Shown: in pieces, positions 1 through 7,958 of the stretch | Position numbering within the stretch: the stretch's first letter is position 1 | Layout: each line of letters starts with the position of its first letter | DNA from: Enterocloster clostridioformis | GTDB taxonomy: Bacteria; Bacillota; Clostridia; Lachnospirales; Lachnospiraceae | Assembly: GCF_020297485.1 (NCBI RefSeq) | Contig: NZ_JAIWZC010000001.1 | Coordinates: 4,030,001-4,094,000 of the forward strand | Reading direction: 5' to 3' | Length of the DNA: 64,000 nucleotides | Notes under the pieces: model-generated | Seen by the model: the letters and a program-made list of their open reading frames with translations, nothing else | Databases searched by the model: none | Told to the model about the DNA's origin: nothing | Translations under genes and position numbers: made by a program

Positions 1-1156
1 GGCGGACCAGCTTCACGTTCAAATCGTCATAAAAATCTTTTACCTCATTGCAACGGCGTTTCAGTTCTTCCAAGTCGGGAGCCGTCACACGCACCACATA
101 GGACAGCTTATACATGGATTCCTTGCTCTGGTCTAAGGTGGATTCCAGCTCATTTACGCTGTCCAGAGCGTCCACCACGTTTGTACTGGTTTCGCTGTCA
201 TTCTGCCATGCGTGGTTATCCAAATCTTTCAGCTCTTTTTTCTTGTTCCGCACCGTGGAGAGGGCTTTCCGATTTGTGACAATCTCCACATTCATAGAGG
301 TATCAATGGGAAAGGTGAATTGCTGCTGTTGATAGTAAAAGATTTCCGAGGATGGAAAGTCCAGTTCACCCACAATGCTGTTGATGGTGAAGTAGGCGGC
401 ATAGACCGTCCCATCTTCCTGTTCGATTTTCAGATACCGCTGGTTTTCCTCTATCAGACAACGGGTGGGTTTGATGAGGTCATAGTATTTCACCAGCGTT
501 TCCTCCTGAAACCGCTTCTTCGGCAGGTAATACTCATAATCTTCATAGGCGGTTCCAGTTTGCCCGTATAAATGCTCAATCAGATAACCAAAATCGTCCT
601 TGTTAAGCCGCCGGACTTTAAAGCGGCGTGAGATTTTATTTTCCAGCAGTTTTTCCATCTTCTGAAACCGCCAGATTTCCTCATTGCTCATGGAAACAAA
701 ATCCCCCATGAGTTTGTGGTTGACTTCATGGAGGAAATCGGAAACGGCGGTCTTTGCTTCCCTGCGGAACTGCTTCATGGTGACTTCCTGCTCATTGACA
801 AGCAGCTTGAAGCCGATAAAAAAGCGGTAGTCCACCTGATTTTCCCCTATCATGGAAATCAGGGCTTCGGTCTGTGCGTCAATCTTTGCACAGGCAACGT
901 CCTTTAACTTGCCCGTCACTTCCTGTTTGGAGCGTTCCTGTGCCGCCCGTATGCTGGATTCAGTGCTGATTTGCAGGGCGTGAATCTTCCCGTCCCTGTT
1001 CTGGGCGATAAGCTGCCGGAAGGAATCGTGTACCTGATATTTCTGTTCGGGGCTTAAAAAGGAATAGTTGTAGGGAAGCAGCTCATAGTAAGCAAAGCAC
1101 TCCCCGTCATGGTTGAACACAAGGTTATTTTCGATATACTTAATCGGATATGCCAT
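1..1156 (-). CDS. VirB4-like conjugation ATPase, partial (Tn916 orf16 / ConE family)
   Basis: The frame is open from an ATG at 1156 through the left edge, about 385 residues, beginning MAYPIKYIENNLVFNHDGE. This matches the N-terminal part of the ORF16/ConE ATPase that energises the type IV-like conjugation channel at the membrane. Only the N-terminal domain is visible; the Walker motifs would lie outside the window. It overlaps the end of the tcpE-like gene by 17 bases, as expected in a translationally coupled transfer operon. Identification rests on sequence character plus gene order; the order orf23-22-21-20-19-18-17-16 is exactly that of Tn916. Confidence 0.85.
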   Translation of the reverse strand, partial: MAYPIKYIENNLVFNHDGECFAYYELLPYNYSFLSPEQKYQVHDSFRQLIAQNRDGKIHALQISTESSIRAAQERSKQEVTGKLKDVACAKIDAQTEALISMIGENQVDYRFFIGFKLLVNEQEVTMKQFRREAKTAVSDFLHEVNHKLMGDFVSMSNEEIWRFQKMEKLLENKISRRFKVRRLNKDDFGYLIEHLYGQTGTAYEDYEYYLPKKRFQEETLVKYYDLIKPTRCLIEENQRYLKIEQEDGTVYAAYFTINSIVGELDFPSSEIFYYQQQQFTFPIDTSMNVEIVTNRKALSTVRNKKKELKDLDNHAWQNDSETSTNVVDALDSVNELESTLDQSKESMYKLSYVVRVTAPDLEELKRRCNEVKDFYDDLNVKLVR

Positions 1157-1532
1157 AAATATCACTCCTAACTGCCGTGATGGGCTGTACCGGATATTCC
1201 TTTTCCAGCTTCACGGGCTTTCCTGCATACGTCAGTTTCGGGCGTACCAGATATGCCAGTACGGATTTCAGGAAGCCGTAAGGCTTCTTCCCGTCAAAGG
1301 TCTTCTGGCACATGAACCAAGTGAGGGCAAAGGGTACGCCGAAATATTTTAAAAATGCCCCGCCAATGAACGAAAGGGGAGGGAGGTTCCCCAAGAGCAT
1401 AACCGCAAACACCGATATCACGAACCACGCCATCTGTGTGAACGTGATGGGGAATGGAAGCTTAAAATCATTGATGGAATAGAGTACCTTTTCCACCGAC
1501 CAGATACTGGTATAGCTTCGTATTTTCTTCAT
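1140..1532 (-). CDS. TcpE-family conjugal transfer membrane protein (Tn916 orf17)
   Basis: 130 residues. The start is the ATG at 1532, preceded by AGAAAGGAC; upstream in-frame ATGs lack a ribosome site. Two hydrophobic segments lie around residues 33-50 and 55-75, followed by a basic C-terminal half with a VRPKLTYAGKPVKLEKE-type stretch typical of TcpE/ConD. The family is a structural part of the conjugation machine, recruiting or anchoring the VirB4-like ATPase at the membrane. It lies between ardA and the VirB4-like gene and overlaps the latter. Confidence 0.82.
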   Translation of the reverse strand: MKKIRSYTSIWSVEKVLYSINDFKLPFPITFTQMAWFVISVFAVMLLGNLPPLSFIGGAFLKYFGVPFALTWFMCQKTFDGKKPYGFLKSVLAYLVRPKLTYAGKPVKLEKEYPVQPITAVRSDIYGISD

Positions 1533-1621
1533 GTTGTCTGTCCTTTCTAAAAGATGGGGCAGCAAAAGCCGCCCCTGAATAAAAAAGCCGCCTGCACTTC
1601 CCAAAGGAGATACAGACGGGT

Positions 1622-2110
1622 TTACCGTAAGATTTCATATACGCCGTGGTTTGTGACGATAAAAGTTCCCTCCAATTCCATGTCACGCCCATAGGCTTCA
1701 TAGTCGATATAGTTTTGTAAGTGTGCCGTAAGTTCCCCAAGCTGTCCGGTTTCTTCCAGATAGTAGCGAGCCACATCCGCCATATCGTCACAGCCGGAAT
1801 GGAAGATAATATCGTCCTCATGCTCACAGAGTTCTTCGATACTGCCAAAATAGGATTGCAGTTCTGATAGTTCTTCCTGAATATATTCCGGTAAGTCCTC
1901 CACCATTTCACACAGGCGGTTGACTTCCTCAATGGGGGTGTATTCATCAATCGCAAAGGGCAGCTCATAATCATGGATGGCGTATTCCTCATACTCATCA
2001 TTCAAGCCGATACGTTCCCTAACTTCCTCAAAATCCACAGGCGGCGTGAACCATGCCCCTACCAGTTCGCCCTCATTGTATTTTCCTAAGTTGGCAATGT
2101 AAATCCGCAT
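1622..2110 (-). CDS. ardA: Antirestriction protein ArdA, copy 1
   Basis: 162 residues starting MRIYIANLGKYNEGELVGAW. The start is the ATG at 2110, directly after TTGGAGGAA. ArdA proteins are very acidic DNA mimics that inhibit type I restriction enzymes while the conjugated strand establishes itself in a recipient. The sequence is strongly acidic (runs such as LCEHEDDIIF, IDYEAYGRDMELEG) and carries the family motifs VDFEEVRER and YELPF. It corresponds to Tn916 orf18. A second, diverged ArdA gene lies immediately upstream, 25 bases away. Confidence 0.93.
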   Translation of the reverse strand: MRIYIANLGKYNEGELVGAWFTPPVDFEEVRERIGLNDEYEEYAIHDYELPFAIDEYTPIEEVNRLCEMVEDLPEYIQEELSELQSYFGSIEELCEHEDDIIFHSGCDDMADVARYYLEETGQLGELTAHLQNYIDYEAYGRDMELEGTFIVTNHGVYEILR

Positions 2111-2135
2111 TTCCTCCAAGTTCTTCCACCTCCCT

Positions 2136-2630
2136 TTAGCGGTAAGAAAAGATACCATTGTCCGTAAACAGGTAGTTTTCGCTGGTTTCCAGTTTCCGAC
2201 CAATGGCAGTATAATCAATATGGTTCATCAGGTCTGGATGTACTTCCCCAAATATCTGCGTTTCCTGCACCAGATAACGGGCGAGGGATTCCCCGTCCTG
2301 CACTGGATAGCAGCGTATGTGGTCTTTGTTGTCGATAAATTCCGTAAAGCTATGGAACCACCGCTTTTGTATCACATCCATTTCATAATAGAGGGGCGTT
2401 CCCTGCATTTCCTGTACTATCCGGCAAAGGGCGTTGATTTCCCAGAGCCTTGTGCTGCCCTCCAATGGAAACGGCAGCTCATAATCTTCAATTTCAATTT
2501 CTTCCTCATTCTGAACCCCAAGACGTTCCCTGACTTCCTCAAAATCCACGGGACAGGAAAACCAAGCCCCCGGATATTCCTCAAAATCTTCATGGTAAAA
2601 CCGTGTGGTGTTCAGGATGTAGATTCTCAT
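2136..2630 (-). CDS. ardA: Antirestriction protein ArdA, copy 2 (diverged paralogue)
   Basis: 164 residues starting MRIYILNTTRFYHEDFEEYP. The ATG at 2630 is preceded by a weak site (TTGAAGAA). It shares VDFEEVRERLG and YELPFPL with the neighbouring ArdA but is otherwise well diverged, so this is not a recent duplication. It is acidic as expected for a DNA mimic. Tandem ArdA genes may broaden the range of type I enzymes inhibited or allow heterodimers; that is inference, the family assignment is not. Confidence 0.9.
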   Translation of the reverse strand: MRIYILNTTRFYHEDFEEYPGAWFSCPVDFEEVRERLGVQNEEEIEIEDYELPFPLEGSTRLWEINALCRIVQEMQGTPLYYEMDVIQKRWFHSFTEFIDNKDHIRCYPVQDGESLARYLVQETQIFGEVHPDLMNHIDYTAIGRKLETSENYLFTDNGIFSYR

Positions 2631-2759
2631 TTCTTCAATCGGTAACACATCCTTTCTCTGTTAGGTTGTTTGGGGAGTTACGCTCCCCAAGCCCCTAGTG
2701 GACTTCCGCCATGAAGCAATCAGAGCTTGCTCCATAACGGAAGTGTGATATGTTTTTTT

Positions 2760-2981
2760 CTATGCACCGATAATCTTATTGAACAGTTCCAGTAAGATGT
2801 CCTTTACGCCCTCCGCGTTGAAGACCAGACCGACCGCTACAAGGGAAACCACCAGAAAGCCGATAAGTTTGGAAAATTCCCTCTTAAATCCGAGGTACAG
2901 TCCAATCACCACGATTGCCAGCAGCACAAGGGACTGGGCATTGGATAAAAACCAGTTGTAAAGATTCTGTCCGAAATTCAT
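2760..2981 (-). CDS. Small conjugation membrane protein (Tn916 orf19 / TcpD-like)
   Basis: 73 residues with a good ribosome site (GAAAGGAGC, 6 bases before the ATG). Two hydrophobic segments (about residues 15-31 and 39-55) are separated by a short basic loop KREFSK. Position between the relaxase gene and ardA and its size match the small membrane protein encoded by orf19 of Tn916-type elements, thought to be a subunit of the transfer channel. Function is inferred from synteny. Confidence 0.75.
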   Translation of the reverse strand: MNFGQNLYNWFLSNAQSLVLLAIVVIGLYLGFKREFSKLIGFLVVSLVAVGLVFNAEGVKDILLELFNKIIGA

Positions 2982-3032
2982 AAAAGCTCCTTTCTACCCT
3001 GTAAGATTCCTTAAGTTCTAAGATTGACGCCG

Positions 3033-4256
3033 TTAAAGCACCACCTCCTTTGCAGCGGCGGCTTGCTGCTTTAGGATTTTTTCGTGCTTTTCCGTCAGTT
3101 TTGCATGGGTGATGATGTCATGGACAATCTGGGTGTGGTTCATCTTATCCAGACGGAGAGCCAACTTTAACGTGGGTGCTACCTGATGGGAGAGCCAGTG
3201 CAGGGTGCGTTCAAAGGAATAGGGTTCCGGTTTCGTTGTCAGTTTCAGGCTTCCCCTGCGTTCCCCTATGAACCACGCCCATTCCTCATTGATACGCCAG
3301 TCCGAACGGGGCTTTGTATCGTCCCTGTCCACAAAACGGACATAGCGGTTGATGATTTGAAAGGCTGTCCGTTCTGGATTGTCATGTTCTAACAGGTCAC
3401 GGATGGCGTAAAAGGCACGTTCATTTTTCAGCCGGATTTCAAAACGGTTCTTTACCTCTGCGTCTGCAATGGGAATATCATGCTTCTTGTACTGCTCATA
3501 GTCCTTTTCATAAATGCAGAAGTGCACCTCACTTTGGAGGGAACCGATATACAGGGTGTTCCCCATACATTCTTTTTCCCCACGCCGTACCAGTTCACCG
3601 CTGCGGTAGCTTTTGAAGCTGCGGAAGACCGAGATACATTCCTCATTCCGGCACTTCTCTGTCAGATGGGGAATGTTCAGGATTCCCGTTTTGTCATTGA
3701 TGGCAAGGTCAAGCCGCTTCATCACGCCGTCTTCCATGAGAACATCCATGAAAAATTCATACCAGCTCCGTTCCTGCGCCAGCAGATAGCTTTCAAACTG
3801 GCGGCAGCCACGCCCTTTCAGTTCCAGCAGCACCCCTTTTTCCAGTTCCGGCGATACCAGAACGAAAACATCATCCAGATAGTAATGCTCCGTGTAAGAG
3901 TAGAAGCCGTAGTCTTCATGGATAAAGCAAGGCAGCTTTAGCCGCAGTACGTCTTCCACGATATGCTTCACATCCGTAGTGGGGAAGCGAATCCGCACAT
4001 AGTCAAAGAGCAGTTCAAGAGGAGCGTCTGGATTGAAGCGTTCCAGAGCTTCCATGATGGCTTCCTGTAATGCTTCGGATGGGTGAGCCTTGCCCGTTTC
4101 AATATCGCTCAGATACGGACGGGTGATTCCGGCAGCTAACGCAAGTTTCTGTTGTGAGATACCGTAAATTTCCCGTTTTTCTTTGATTTCCCGTACCCAT
4201 GTTTCTTCATTCAGTGAAAATCCCTCCTGTCTAAAAAAGCGTATGTCAACTTTCAT
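3033..4256 (-). CDS. mobT: MobT-type relaxase / replication initiator (Tn916 orf20)
   Basis: 407 residues from the ATG at 4256 (MKVDIRFFRQEGFSL). This ATG has a poor ribosome site; AGGAGG sits just downstream, before an in-frame CTG about 12 codons in, so the true start may be that CTG, which would match the known N-terminus of orf20. Residues about 25-75 form an XRE-type helix-turn-helix (YGISQQKLALAAGITRPYLSDIETG). The rest is the Rep_trans-like catalytic domain (FDYVRIRFPTTD, KGRGCRQFESYL, RLDLAINDKTG, IRLKNERAFYAIRDLL). MobT/NicK relaxases nick oriT and start rolling-circle transfer and replication of the ICE. The candidate oriT is just upstream at 4345-4368. Confidence 0.9.
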   Translation of the reverse strand: MKVDIRFFRQEGFSLNEETWVREIKEKREIYGISQQKLALAAGITRPYLSDIETGKAHPSEALQEAIMEALERFNPDAPLELLFDYVRIRFPTTDVKHIVEDVLRLKLPCFIHEDYGFYSYTEHYYLDDVFVLVSPELEKGVLLELKGRGCRQFESYLLAQERSWYEFFMDVLMEDGVMKRLDLAINDKTGILNIPHLTEKCRNEECISVFRSFKSYRSGELVRRGEKECMGNTLYIGSLQSEVHFCIYEKDYEQYKKHDIPIADAEVKNRFEIRLKNERAFYAIRDLLEHDNPERTAFQIINRYVRFVDRDDTKPRSDWRINEEWAWFIGERRGSLKLTTKPEPYSFERTLHWLSHQVAPTLKLALRLDKMNHTQIVHDIITHAKLTEKHEKILKQQAAAAKEVVL

Positions 4257-4344
4257 AGCCTTGTTGACACACGCCGGATATGGGAAAATCCCTTGTGTAC
4301 CGTGGGATTCTGCCCTGTTGTTTGGTTGTTGCCTGTCGATTTGT

Positions 4345-4368
4345 ACCCCTCTGTTAGATACGAGGGGT
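4345..4368 (-). other. Candidate oriT nicking hairpin of the ICE
   Basis: A perfect 7-bp inverted repeat, ACCCCTC / GAGGGGT, with a 10-base loop lies between the relaxase and coupling-protein genes, the place of oriT in Tn916. On the minus strand the loop reads GTATCTAACA-like sequence, resembling the loop of known ICEBs1/Tn916 nicking hairpins (stem of Cs, ..CTAACAG.., stem of Gs). The match is from memory of the family, so the exact nick is not claimed. Confidence 0.7.
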
Positions 4369-4407
4369 TCATGCTGGCGTGCCTTACGGCACACCAGCCA
4401 CAGCAGG

Positions 4408-5805
4408 TCAGTCCGTTTCTGCGGCTTTTGCTTCGCACGCCGCCTGCACTCCCTGCCTGCTGTCTGTAAGTTTTTTTATTTCTTTGAGGAAATCGTGTCC
4501 TTTTGGCACAAGGGGCGTGTAAAACTCTGAGATAACGCTGGTTCCCACATCCACATAGCCACGCCCTTTTATCTGCTTTAGGAAGAAATCCTTTGTGGTT
4601 TCCCCGAACATCATCCCATAGCCCATTTCCGACATCCGCCCCAGAGCCACACGGAAATTGAACTGGTCACGGATTCCGTCCCCCAGATACTTTGCGTCTG
4701 GACGCTGGCAGGCGAGAATCAGGAAGAAACCAGCCTGCCGCCCGAGCATGACGATTTGTTTTAACTTGTTGAGGACAGCGGCGTTTTCCTTTGTGCCGAG
4801 CATTTCCATAAATGCCACATATTCATCAAAGATAAGGAAATGTGCCGGAAGCCCTAAGTAAGCGTAGTTTTCTCCTGTCCTGTAATTCTCCATAAGCTTC
4901 ATGTCTTCGCTGCGTTTCATCATTTCTCCATAGAAGCGGTCAATGCAGGCGAGCATATCCTCCTTTTTGTAGTACACATCAGGCATGACCGCCTGTAAAT
5001 CCGCAAGGTCGGCGTTCTTTGGGTCTAACACGAACAGGACGGCGTTGGTGCGGAGCAGGGCTTCAATGAGGGTCAGGATGAAGTAGGTCTTTCCGCCGCC
5101 GGTTCCTCCGGCAATGAGCATATGGGGGAGCTTGTCATACTCCCACCAGACATTTTTCATGAGCCGGAGCTTGCCGTCTTTTGCCTGTACGTCCTCAATG
5201 GAGATACGGCCTGCAATGGTATCATAGAGCAGGGTGTACTCCACATAGGAATCCTTTAATTCCTTGCCCGTCAGTTCACAGTACAGGCCGCTTTCCAGCT
5301 TTTTTTCCAGGTTTAAGAGCTGCTCCTGGTATTTCCCCAGCGTGATTTCCGCCCGGATGTGAATCAGCCCGTTTTTAAGCTGGTAGTAGACTTTGGGAAA
5401 GCAGGTAATCTTCTCTTTGGAACGGCTGGAAGACAGGTCCTTGAAAAAGCCGTCTGCCTGTACCTGCTCCACTTCATACCACTTATTTTCCAGTATCATC
5501 CTTGCCAGCTTTTGGCGGTGGATGAGTTGTTTTATCCCATCCCTGCAATAATGGTAACTGGCACAGGCAGTCCCCAGACAGAGAAGCCCGGCTATCCCCA
5601 AACTGAACAGCAGATAGGGGAGGTTTATTCCCTGCACCATCTGGGAGAGGGAAGTATGCTGCCAGTCTATCCGGCGAAGCTGCCCTGCATGAAACAGCAG
5701 GACAATTAGCAGGAAGACAGGGAGCAAGGCGGCAAGGGCGGTATGGAACACAAGGTCTTTATCCGTGGGGCGGATACGCCTGCCACGGGAACGGAACGGC
5801 TTCAT
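4408..5805 (-). CDS. tcpA: FtsK/SpoIIIE-type conjugation coupling ATPase (Tn916 orf21 / TcpA)
   Basis: 465 residues, close to the 461 of Tn916 ORF21. The start is the ATG at 5805 (MKPFRSRGRRIRPTDKD) behind AAGGAGGAA; longer in-frame starts have no ribosome site. Two N-terminal membrane segments (about residues 21-37 and 58-80) precede the motor domain. Walker A is GGTGGGKTYF; Walker B is HFLIFDEYVAFME; RPDAKYLGDGIRDQ is typical of the family. It is the coupling protein that hands the relaxase-bound strand to the channel. It is co-oriented with mobT, with oriT between. Confidence 0.92.
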   Translation of the reverse strand: MKPFRSRGRRIRPTDKDLVFHTALAALLPVFLLIVLLFHAGQLRRIDWQHTSLSQMVQGINLPYLLFSLGIAGLLCLGTACASYHYCRDGIKQLIHRQKLARMILENKWYEVEQVQADGFFKDLSSSRSKEKITCFPKVYYQLKNGLIHIRAEITLGKYQEQLLNLEKKLESGLYCELTGKELKDSYVEYTLLYDTIAGRISIEDVQAKDGKLRLMKNVWWEYDKLPHMLIAGGTGGGKTYFILTLIEALLRTNAVLFVLDPKNADLADLQAVMPDVYYKKEDMLACIDRFYGEMMKRSEDMKLMENYRTGENYAYLGLPAHFLIFDEYVAFMEMLGTKENAAVLNKLKQIVMLGRQAGFFLILACQRPDAKYLGDGIRDQFNFRVALGRMSEMGYGMMFGETTKDFFLKQIKGRGYVDVGTSVISEFYTPLVPKGHDFLKEIKKLTDSRQGVQAACEAKAAETD

Positions 5806-5836
5806 GGCGAAATTCCTCCTTTCTCCGGGGAGTATT

Positions 5837-6076
5837 TTAATAAAAGCCCGTGTAGAGCAGGGAGTGTCCTCTGCCCTCTGTACAGGCTTCAAAGAAAAAA
5901 GTATAACCGGACGGCTCACCGCATAAACAGTCCGGCAGGTAAACGTGAAATGGCTCCTTGGGCTGGTAGTCCTCAAATGCTTCTATCAGAAGCTGTTCCG
6001 CCATCCAGCGGTACTCCGGCAGTGCAAGGAACTGGAAGTCCTGCTCATACTCATCATATCCGGCGATAGATTTCAT
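5837..6076 (-). CDS. Small ICE protein of unknown function
   Basis: 79 residues (MKSIAGYDEYEQDFQFLALP...), exactly filling the space between the coupling-protein gene (31 bases away) and the DUF961 gene (4 bases away). It is acidic and aromatic-rich with no membrane segment or motif I recognise. The ribosome site is weak. The tight packing and open frame make it a likely real gene of the transfer operon; no function is assigned. Confidence 0.6.
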   Translation of the reverse strand: MKSIAGYDEYEQDFQFLALPEYRWMAEQLLIEAFEDYQPKEPFHVYLPDCLCGEPSGYTFFFEACTEGRGHSLLYTGFY

Positions 6077-6080
6077 AGAC

Positions 6081-6458
6081 TTATTTCTCTGCCGGATGGT
6101 CTTTCTTTGGCGGTTGTAGATTCATAGCAACACCTTTTTTCAGGATAATATCCTCTGCCTTAATGTACCAGTCCACATCCGCTCCCTGAAAGGTAGCCGT
6201 TGCCACGGTGTCCGCCACCGGATGGATGATTTCCACTTCTGCGTTGTAGTCGAACTCCTTTAACGGCACGCTGGCAGGGATGGAAACCTGAATCATACGC
6301 CCCTGCCCTCTGGATTTTAAATCATAGGTGCGTTCCTTGATTTCTTCCGACACAGTTCCGTCCTCATTCTGGATGTGAACCTCCCGGCGGAGGGCAGAAA
6401 ATTTCAATGTCCCGAATGTTGCTTCCTTGTCAATCACGATTCCGTTTGCTAATCTCAT
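6081..6458 (-). CDS. YdcP/DUF961-family ICE protein (Tn916 orf22)
   Basis: 125 residues starting MRLANGIVIDKEATFGTLKF, with a good ribosome site (AAAAGGAGGAC). DUF961 proteins occur in pairs at the start of Tn916- and ICEBs1-type transfer operons (orf22/orf23; ydcP in ICEBs1). Mutational work on relatives links them to replication or processing of the element, but the biochemical role is not settled. The paralogous partner lies just upstream. Confidence 0.85.
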   Translation of the reverse strand: MRLANGIVIDKEATFGTLKFSALRREVHIQNEDGTVSEEIKERTYDLKSRGQGRMIQVSIPASVPLKEFDYNAEVEIIHPVADTVATATFQGADVDWYIKAEDIILKKGVAMNLQPPKKDHPAEK

Positions 6459-6479
6459 AGTCTGATGTCCTCCTTTTCC

Positions 6480-6794
6480 TTACACTTTTACCATATCGTC
6501 AGCGTGTAAAATGTAGTTGGTGAAGCCCCTTGTGCCGATTTTATAGCCCTCTGCGGTGATACGGGGATTGACGAGCTTCACACGTTCCTCAAAGTCAAAA
6601 TGTTTCTCTCCGGCTTCGGCAGGGAGGATAACCACAATATCATCTGCCCTCTGTACGTCTGAATAAAGGTTGAAGCCGCGAGAGAGTACCGCCATGCGTC
6701 CGTTGATTCTCCGCTGCTCTGTTTTGTCTTCTCCGGCAAACTCCAAGTTGCCGAATGTCTTCTCCATGTTGGGGATAACGAATTTTAATTCCAT
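6480..6794 (-). CDS. YdcP/DUF961-family ICE protein (Tn916 orf23)
   Basis: 104 residues, MELKFVIPNMEKTFGNLEFAG. The TFGNLEFAG / TFGTLKFSA motif is shared with the neighbouring DUF961 protein, so the two are paralogues. It is the first clear gene of the visible transfer operon. The preceding leader contains a minus-strand intrinsic terminator (6922-6954), suggesting that transcription into the operon may be attenuated. Confidence 0.84.
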   Translation of the reverse strand: MELKFVIPNMEKTFGNLEFAGEDKTEQRRINGRMAVLSRGFNLYSDVQRADDIVVILPAEAGEKHFDFEERVKLVNPRITAEGYKIGTRGFTNYILHADDMVKV

Positions 6795-7131
6795 ATAGAT
6801 TTACCTGTCCTTTCTGAATGTTGTATTTGATAGTGGTTTTCGTGATTCAGTCTGGGAGAGGAGGGGAACGCTCCGGCGGCGGTGATTTCTTCATAGTATC
6901 ACGTCCTTTCTGGTTTTGGAGTAAAAAAATAGACGCTCACTGCTGAACGTCTATCAGGGGACATATTGAGATTTTATAGGTTTACTATATCAATCTGACT
7001 GTACTTCGGTTACATTTTTATTGCATTTTTTATTTGGTTTCATATAAATTTTACTGGTTAATAGTTCCTGCAAATGCCTTAAAATCAATGATTTTCACTT
7101 ATATAGCATACTGTCTGTCTGGAGTGGGAAT
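6795..7131 (-). other. Leader/junction region upstream of the ICE transfer operon
   Basis: 337 bases without a convincing gene on either strand. It is AT-rich. It holds the minus-strand hairpin terminator at 6922-6954 and, on its right, ends at the terminator of the defence-like gene pair. Position suggests the left terminus of the ICE lies here or beyond the AAA/TOPRIM genes; I could not identify an attachment site. Confidence 0.5.
6922..6954 (-). terminator. Intrinsic terminator or attenuator before orf23
   Basis: Inverted repeat ATAGACG / CGTCTAT (6929-6935 and 6948-6954) followed on the minus strand by a run of seven T. It points toward the transfer operon, so it either ends an upstream transcript or attenuates read-through into orf23. 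Confidence 0.75.
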
Positions 7132-7179
7132 AAAAAAATGGAGCTCGGAAATCCAGCGTTTATGCGGGGTTCCGGGCTC
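7132..7179 (-). terminator. Intrinsic terminator of the AAA/TOPRIM operon
   Basis: On the minus strand GAGCCCGGAA (7179-7170) pairs with TTCCGAGCTC (7150-7141), one G-T pair, and is followed by CATTTTTTT. It lies 36 bases beyond the stop of the TOPRIM gene and isolates this gene pair from the ICE operon. Confidence 0.82.
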
Positions 7180-7214
7180 TTTGTATGTGAGGTGAGTACA
7201 GTTTGAGTACAAAA

Positions 7215-7958
7215 TTATAATTCGCCTAATTTTTCAAATTCAGTCTGGAGTTTGGTGTATTGTTCCCATTTTACATTTTTCAATATGTTTTGTCTTTCTG
7301 CAAATTGCTCGGCAGGAGTTCGAATTGAAAAATATGTATGGAATTTTGCTTTTGTAATATATCGTCTTGAGGAAAGATATTTTGCATCGGGATCTACATT
7401 GTCAACAAGATGATTACAGCTATCTATAATGATTTTATCATATGGCTCATCGGTGCTTATGGCATTTAAAAGGAAGGTTTCCATTGCACCATTTTCTTCG
7501 AACGGAATAATCATCAGGAGTATGGAAAATTCTTCATCAACTCCCATTTGATTAGTCATTTTACAATGAATCCAATGGTTATTAGTAAAAGTATCTGTAT
7601 ATGTTACATTATATTCGGTTAGAATGCTGGAAACTACTTGAATAAAGGATTGTTCGGTTCCTACCTCATCACGGTCAGTAATGATAACGATATTACTGTA
7701 AGCATTCGATAAATCAGGTGGAGATAAATAATTACGGTCTAACACAGCTCTTAATCCTTCGCCAAGTCTACTACATCCGCCTACTGACATAATGGTTAAT
7801 ATATTAGAATTTTTAATCAGATTTCTTGATTTTTGTTTTGGCAATTTCAATGCATTTGCTTGAATTGATTTATCATCAATCCACTGATAGGCTTCTCTCA
7901 TATAATATTGTAATAAAAAATAATCAGTGGATCCTTCACATAAAATAATATTATTCAT
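7215..7958 (-). CDS. TOPRIM-like protein (DUF3226/DUF4435 type), partner of an AAA ATPase
   Basis: 247 residues. The N-terminus MNNIILCEGSTDYFLL carries the TOPRIM glutamate (CEGSTD, residues 7-12). IVIITDRDEVGTE around residue 90 is the TOPRIM D-x-D motif. Such domains are metal-dependent nuclease or toxin modules in OLD, GajA, AbiL-ii and AriB. The start codon overlaps the ATPase stop in TAATG, so the two are translationally coupled. Base composition is far more AT-rich than the surrounding ICE. Probably the effector of a two-gene phage-defence system; family level is only inferred. Confidence 0.7.
   Translation of the reverse strand: MNNIILCEGSTDYFLLQYYMREAYQWIDDKSIQANALKLPKQKSRNLIKNSNILTIMSVGGCSRLGEGLRAVLDRNYLSPPDLSNAYSNIVIITDRDEVGTEQSFIQVVSSILTEYNVTYTDTFTNNHWIHCKMTNQMGVDEEFSILLMIIPFEENGAMETFLLNAISTDEPYDKIIIDSCNHLVDNVDPDAKYLSSRRYITKAKFHTYFSIRTPAEQFAERQNILKNVKWEQYTKLQTEFEKLGEL

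Noticed and set aside
7130..7230. ICE attachment site in the GTGAGTACAGTTTGAGTAC stretch next to the TOPRIM gene.
   Set aside because: No second copy is visible in the window and the left end of the ICE is outside it.
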